Assembly (NCBI RefSeq): GCF_030704205.1 | Contig: NZ_CP131913.1 | Location: 868,001 to 932,000 of the forward strand | Direction: 5' to 3' | Source of the DNA: Halomonas alkalicola | Lineage (GTDB): Bacteria; Pseudomonadota; Gammaproteobacteria; Pseudomonadales; Halomonadaceae | DNA length: 64,000 nt | In this document: in pieces, positions 61,036 through 64,000 of the stretch | How the letters are laid out: the number at the start of each line of letters is the position of its first letter | How positions within the stretch are numbered: the stretch's first letter is position 1 | Notes under the pieces: generated by a model | What the model was told of the DNA's origin: nothing | Seen by the model: the letters and a program-made list of their open reading frames with translations, nothing else | The model's database searches: none | Program-made: the position numbers and the translations under genes

Positions 61036-61797
61036 TCAGGCCGGGTTATCGATATCCACGAAGCGGTGTTCGAGCCCGAACTCGCCGGCCAGCCACTCGC
61101 CCAGCGCCTGGACCCCGTAGCGCTCGGTGGCATGGTGCCCTGCCGCCAGGTAGTGGATGCCGAGCTCCCGGGCCAGGTGGGTGGTGCGCTCGGAGATCTC
61201 GCCGGAGATGAAGGCGTCGGCACCCGCCTTCCAGGCCGCGGTGATCATGTCCTGGGCGCCCCCCGTGCACCAGGCCACCCGGCGAATTTCGCCCTGGCCC
61301 GGCGCCTGTACCAGCAGCGGCTCGCGCTCGAGCCGCTGACCCACGTGGGCGGCCAGGCCGCGGGCATCCAGCCCCGTCGGCGGCGAGCCCAGCCACAGCA
61401 GCCCCTCGCCCGTCTCACCGTCGGCGCAGCCCTGCACCCGGAACGGCAGCCGGCGAGCCAGCTCGGCGTTATTGCCCAGACTGACATGGGCATCCAGCGG
61501 CAGGTGATAGGCCAGCAGGCTGATGTCGTGGGCCAGCAGGGTGCGGATGCGCCGGCGCTTCATGCCGGTGATCGCCACCGGCTCGTTCTTCCAGAAGAAG
61601 CCGTGGTGCACCAGCACCAGGTCCGCTTGCCAGGCCACCGCCTCGTCGAGCAGCGCCTGGCAGGCGGTAACGCCGCTCAGCACCCGGCGCACCGTCTCGC
61701 GGCCCTCGACCTGGAGGCCGTTGATCGTGTAGTCCTTGAAGCGTTCCGCCGCCAGTTCCCGGTCACAGGCGGCCACCAGCGCATCGCGATTCATCAT
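61036..61797 (-). CDS. Nif3-like dinuclear metal center protein
   Basis: Member of the Nif3/YbgI/YqfO family, 253 residues, toroidal hexamers with a dinuclear metal site. Metal ligands seen are H64 and H65 (LVLVHHGFFWK), D102 (HLPLDAH) and the C-terminal HHATE pair. GTP cyclohydrolase I type 2 activity is sometimes assigned to the family without firm proof. The first of two consecutive ATGs (61797) has AGGGAG six bases upstream. Divergent from algW. Confidence 0.93.
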   Translation of the reverse strand: MMNRDALVAACDRELAAERFKDYTINGLQVEGRETVRRVLSGVTACQALLDEAVAWQADLVLVHHGFFWKNEPVAITGMKRRRIRTLLAHDISLLAYHLPLDAHVSLGNNAELARRLPFRVQGCADGETGEGLLWLGSPPTGLDARGLAAHVGQRLEREPLLVQAPGQGEIRRVAWCTGGAQDMITAAWKAGADAFISGEISERTTHLARELGIHYLAAGHHATERYGVQALGEWLAGEFGLEHRFVDIDNPA

Positions 61798-61830
61798 GGA
61801 GAGCTCCCTACGTCTGCGGGGTGACAATGT

Positions 61831-61848
61831 TACAATTGCCCCATTGTA
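61831..61848. promoter_or_regulatory. Palindrome in the divergent promoter region of the Nif3-family gene and algW
   Basis: TACAAT-TGCCCC-ATTGTA has six-base arms that each read as a TACAAT -10-like hexamer, one per strand. It lies in the 102-base gap between the divergent genes and may be either overlapping promoters or an operator. Confidence 0.35.
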
Positions 61849-61899
61849 CCGGCGGGGCCACCCTCCCCGCGACCGCCCGCCACAAGGACGCCGACCCGC

Positions 61900-63153
<1,254 letters not shown>

Positions 63154-63172
63154 CCTGCCGCGCCCCGCACCA

Positions 63173-63208
63173 ACGCAGGAGGCCCCGCCATGGCGGGGCC
63201 TCCTGCGT
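63173..63208. terminator. Bidirectional terminator between algW and hisD
   Basis: ACGCAGGAGGCCCCGCCA (63173-63190) and its exact complement (63191-63208) form a continuous 18-bp palindrome; about four central bases form the loop. It lies 20 bases after algW and 30 bases after hisD. Confidence 0.85.
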
Positions 63209-63237
63209 CTCGACCGAACCGTCCGACCGGCTCGGGC

Positions 63238-64000
63238 TCACTCCTTGATGCGGTACTCGGCGCTGCGCGCGTGGGCGGTCAGCGACTCGCCGCGGGCCAG
63301 CACGGAGGCCACCCGGCCGAGTCGGGACGCTCCCTCGGCGGAGCAATGGATGATCGAGGAGCGCTTCTGGAAGTCGTAGACCCCGAGCGGCGAGGAGAAG
63401 CGCGCGGTGCCCGAGGTGGGCAGCACGTGGTTGGGGCCGGCGCAGTAGTCGCCGAGCGCCTCCGCGGTATAGCGGCCCATGAAGATGGCCCCGGCGTGGC
63501 GAATCTCCGGCAGCCAGCCCTCGGGGTTGGCCACCGAGAGCTCCAGGTGCTCGGGGGCGATGCGGTTGATCAGCGCCACCGCCTCCTCGCGGCTGGCGCA
63601 CCGGATCAGGGCGCCGCGACGGGAGAGCGACGCGCGCACGATCTCCTCGCGCTCCAGGGTCGGCAGCAGCCGATCGATGGCGGCCGCCACGGCGTCGAGG
63701 TGCTCGGCGTCCCAGCTCACCAGGATCGACTGGGCATCCTCGTCGTGCTCCGCCTGGGAGAAGAGGTCCATGGCCAGCCACTCCGGGTCGGTGCCACCGT
63801 CGGAGACCACCAGGATCTCCGAGGGGCCGGCGATCATGTCGATCCCCACCTGGCCGAACACCGCGCGCTTGGCCGTGGCCACGTAGATGTTGCCGGGCCC
63901 GACGATCTTGTCGACCCGCGGCACTGTCTCGGTGCCGTAGGCCAGCGCCGCCACCGCCTGGGCACCGCCCACGGTGAAGACCCGGTCGACGCCGGCCAGG
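63238..64000 (-). CDS. hisD: Histidinol dehydrogenase, C-terminal part (cut by window edge)
   Basis: Zinc enzyme for the last two steps of histidine synthesis, histidinol to histidine. About 254 C-terminal residues are visible; the frame runs open through 64000 ([22 protein letters not shown]), so the start is outside the window. [22 protein letters not shown] (in part), [23 protein letters not shown] with the metal ligands Q and H, and the catalytic EH in APEHLELS are present, as is H in [10 protein letters not shown]. Confidence 0.96.
   Translation of the reverse strand, partial: LAGVDRVFTVGGAQAVAALAYGTETVPRVDKIVGPGNIYVATAKRAVFGQVGIDMIAGPSEILVVSDGGTDPEWLAMDLFSQAEHDEDAQSILVSWDAEHLDAVAAAIDRLLPTLEREEIVRASLSRRGALIRCASREEAVALINRIAPEHLELSVANPEGWLPEIRHAGAIFMGRYTAEALGDYCAGPNHVLPTSGTARFSSPLGVYDFQKRSSIIHCSAEGASRLGRVASVLARGESLTAHARSAEYRIKE

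Noticed and set aside
63238..63972. An apparent GTG start for hisD at 63972
   Set aside because: The conserved frame continues without a stop to the window edge, so the gene is truncated by the window and not short.

Overview
The window is a GC-rich (visibly around two thirds G+C, not counted) stretch of chromosome from a gammaproteobacterium. Gene orders such as lpoA-yraN-diaA-dolP, rplM-rpsI-petABC-sspAB, algW-hisD and a Pseudomonas-like division/cell-wall (dcw) cluster next to rsmI-rnpB, together with urea ABC and tricarboxylate transporters, fit a halophilic or marine member such as the Halomonadaceae. The family assignment is inference; no 16S gene is present. I saw no phage, insertion sequence, CRISPR array or tRNA gene.

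Left part (1-30 kb). On the minus strand lies urtABCDE (urea uptake), with a sigma-54 promoter and two NtrC-like enhancer sites at glnA-like distances. A ~103-bp structured repeat occurs twice in inverted orientation, once below urtE and once between urtA and urtB. Next come tctCBA (tricarboxylate uptake) with a CitA/CitB-type two-component system, cobA, an NSS sodium symporter, hppD, then on the plus strand cfa and a variant recQ. A phh-type aromatic amino acid module follows: the regulator phhR on minus, and phhB and an aromatic aminotransferase on plus, without phhA. After it are an NCS2-type permease, a Nudix/thiamine-synthase-like fusion, argJ and secA.

Central part (30-49 kb). Immediately upstream of secA is a short open frame with a signal peptide and a C-terminal R-R-G-P-P motif, a possible SecM-like secretion monitor. 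Then dciA on plus, and on minus lpxC and the dcw cluster, transcribed rsmH-ftsL-ftsI-murE-murF-mraY-murD-ftsW-murG-murC-ddlB-ftsQ, a terminator and promoter, ftsA-ftsZ, lpxC. mraZ is absent; the RNase P RNA gene lies directly in front of rsmH on the same strand.

Right part (49-64 kb). rsmI; lpoA-yraN-diaA-dolP on plus; sspAB and petABC on minus; rplM-rpsI; zapE divergent from zapG, whose 3' end is followed by two extra tandem copies of itself; a Nif3-family gene divergent from algW/degS; and the 3' part of hisD, cut by the window edge.

Functionally the region pairs nitrogen and carbon scavenging systems and aromatic amino acid breakdown with the central machinery for peptidoglycan synthesis, division, protein export and respiration. 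The items most worth following are the SecM-like frame, the covarying structured repeats, the PhhR-box network with missing phhA, the mraZ loss, the zapG tandem array and an odd double frameshift-like patch in mraY.
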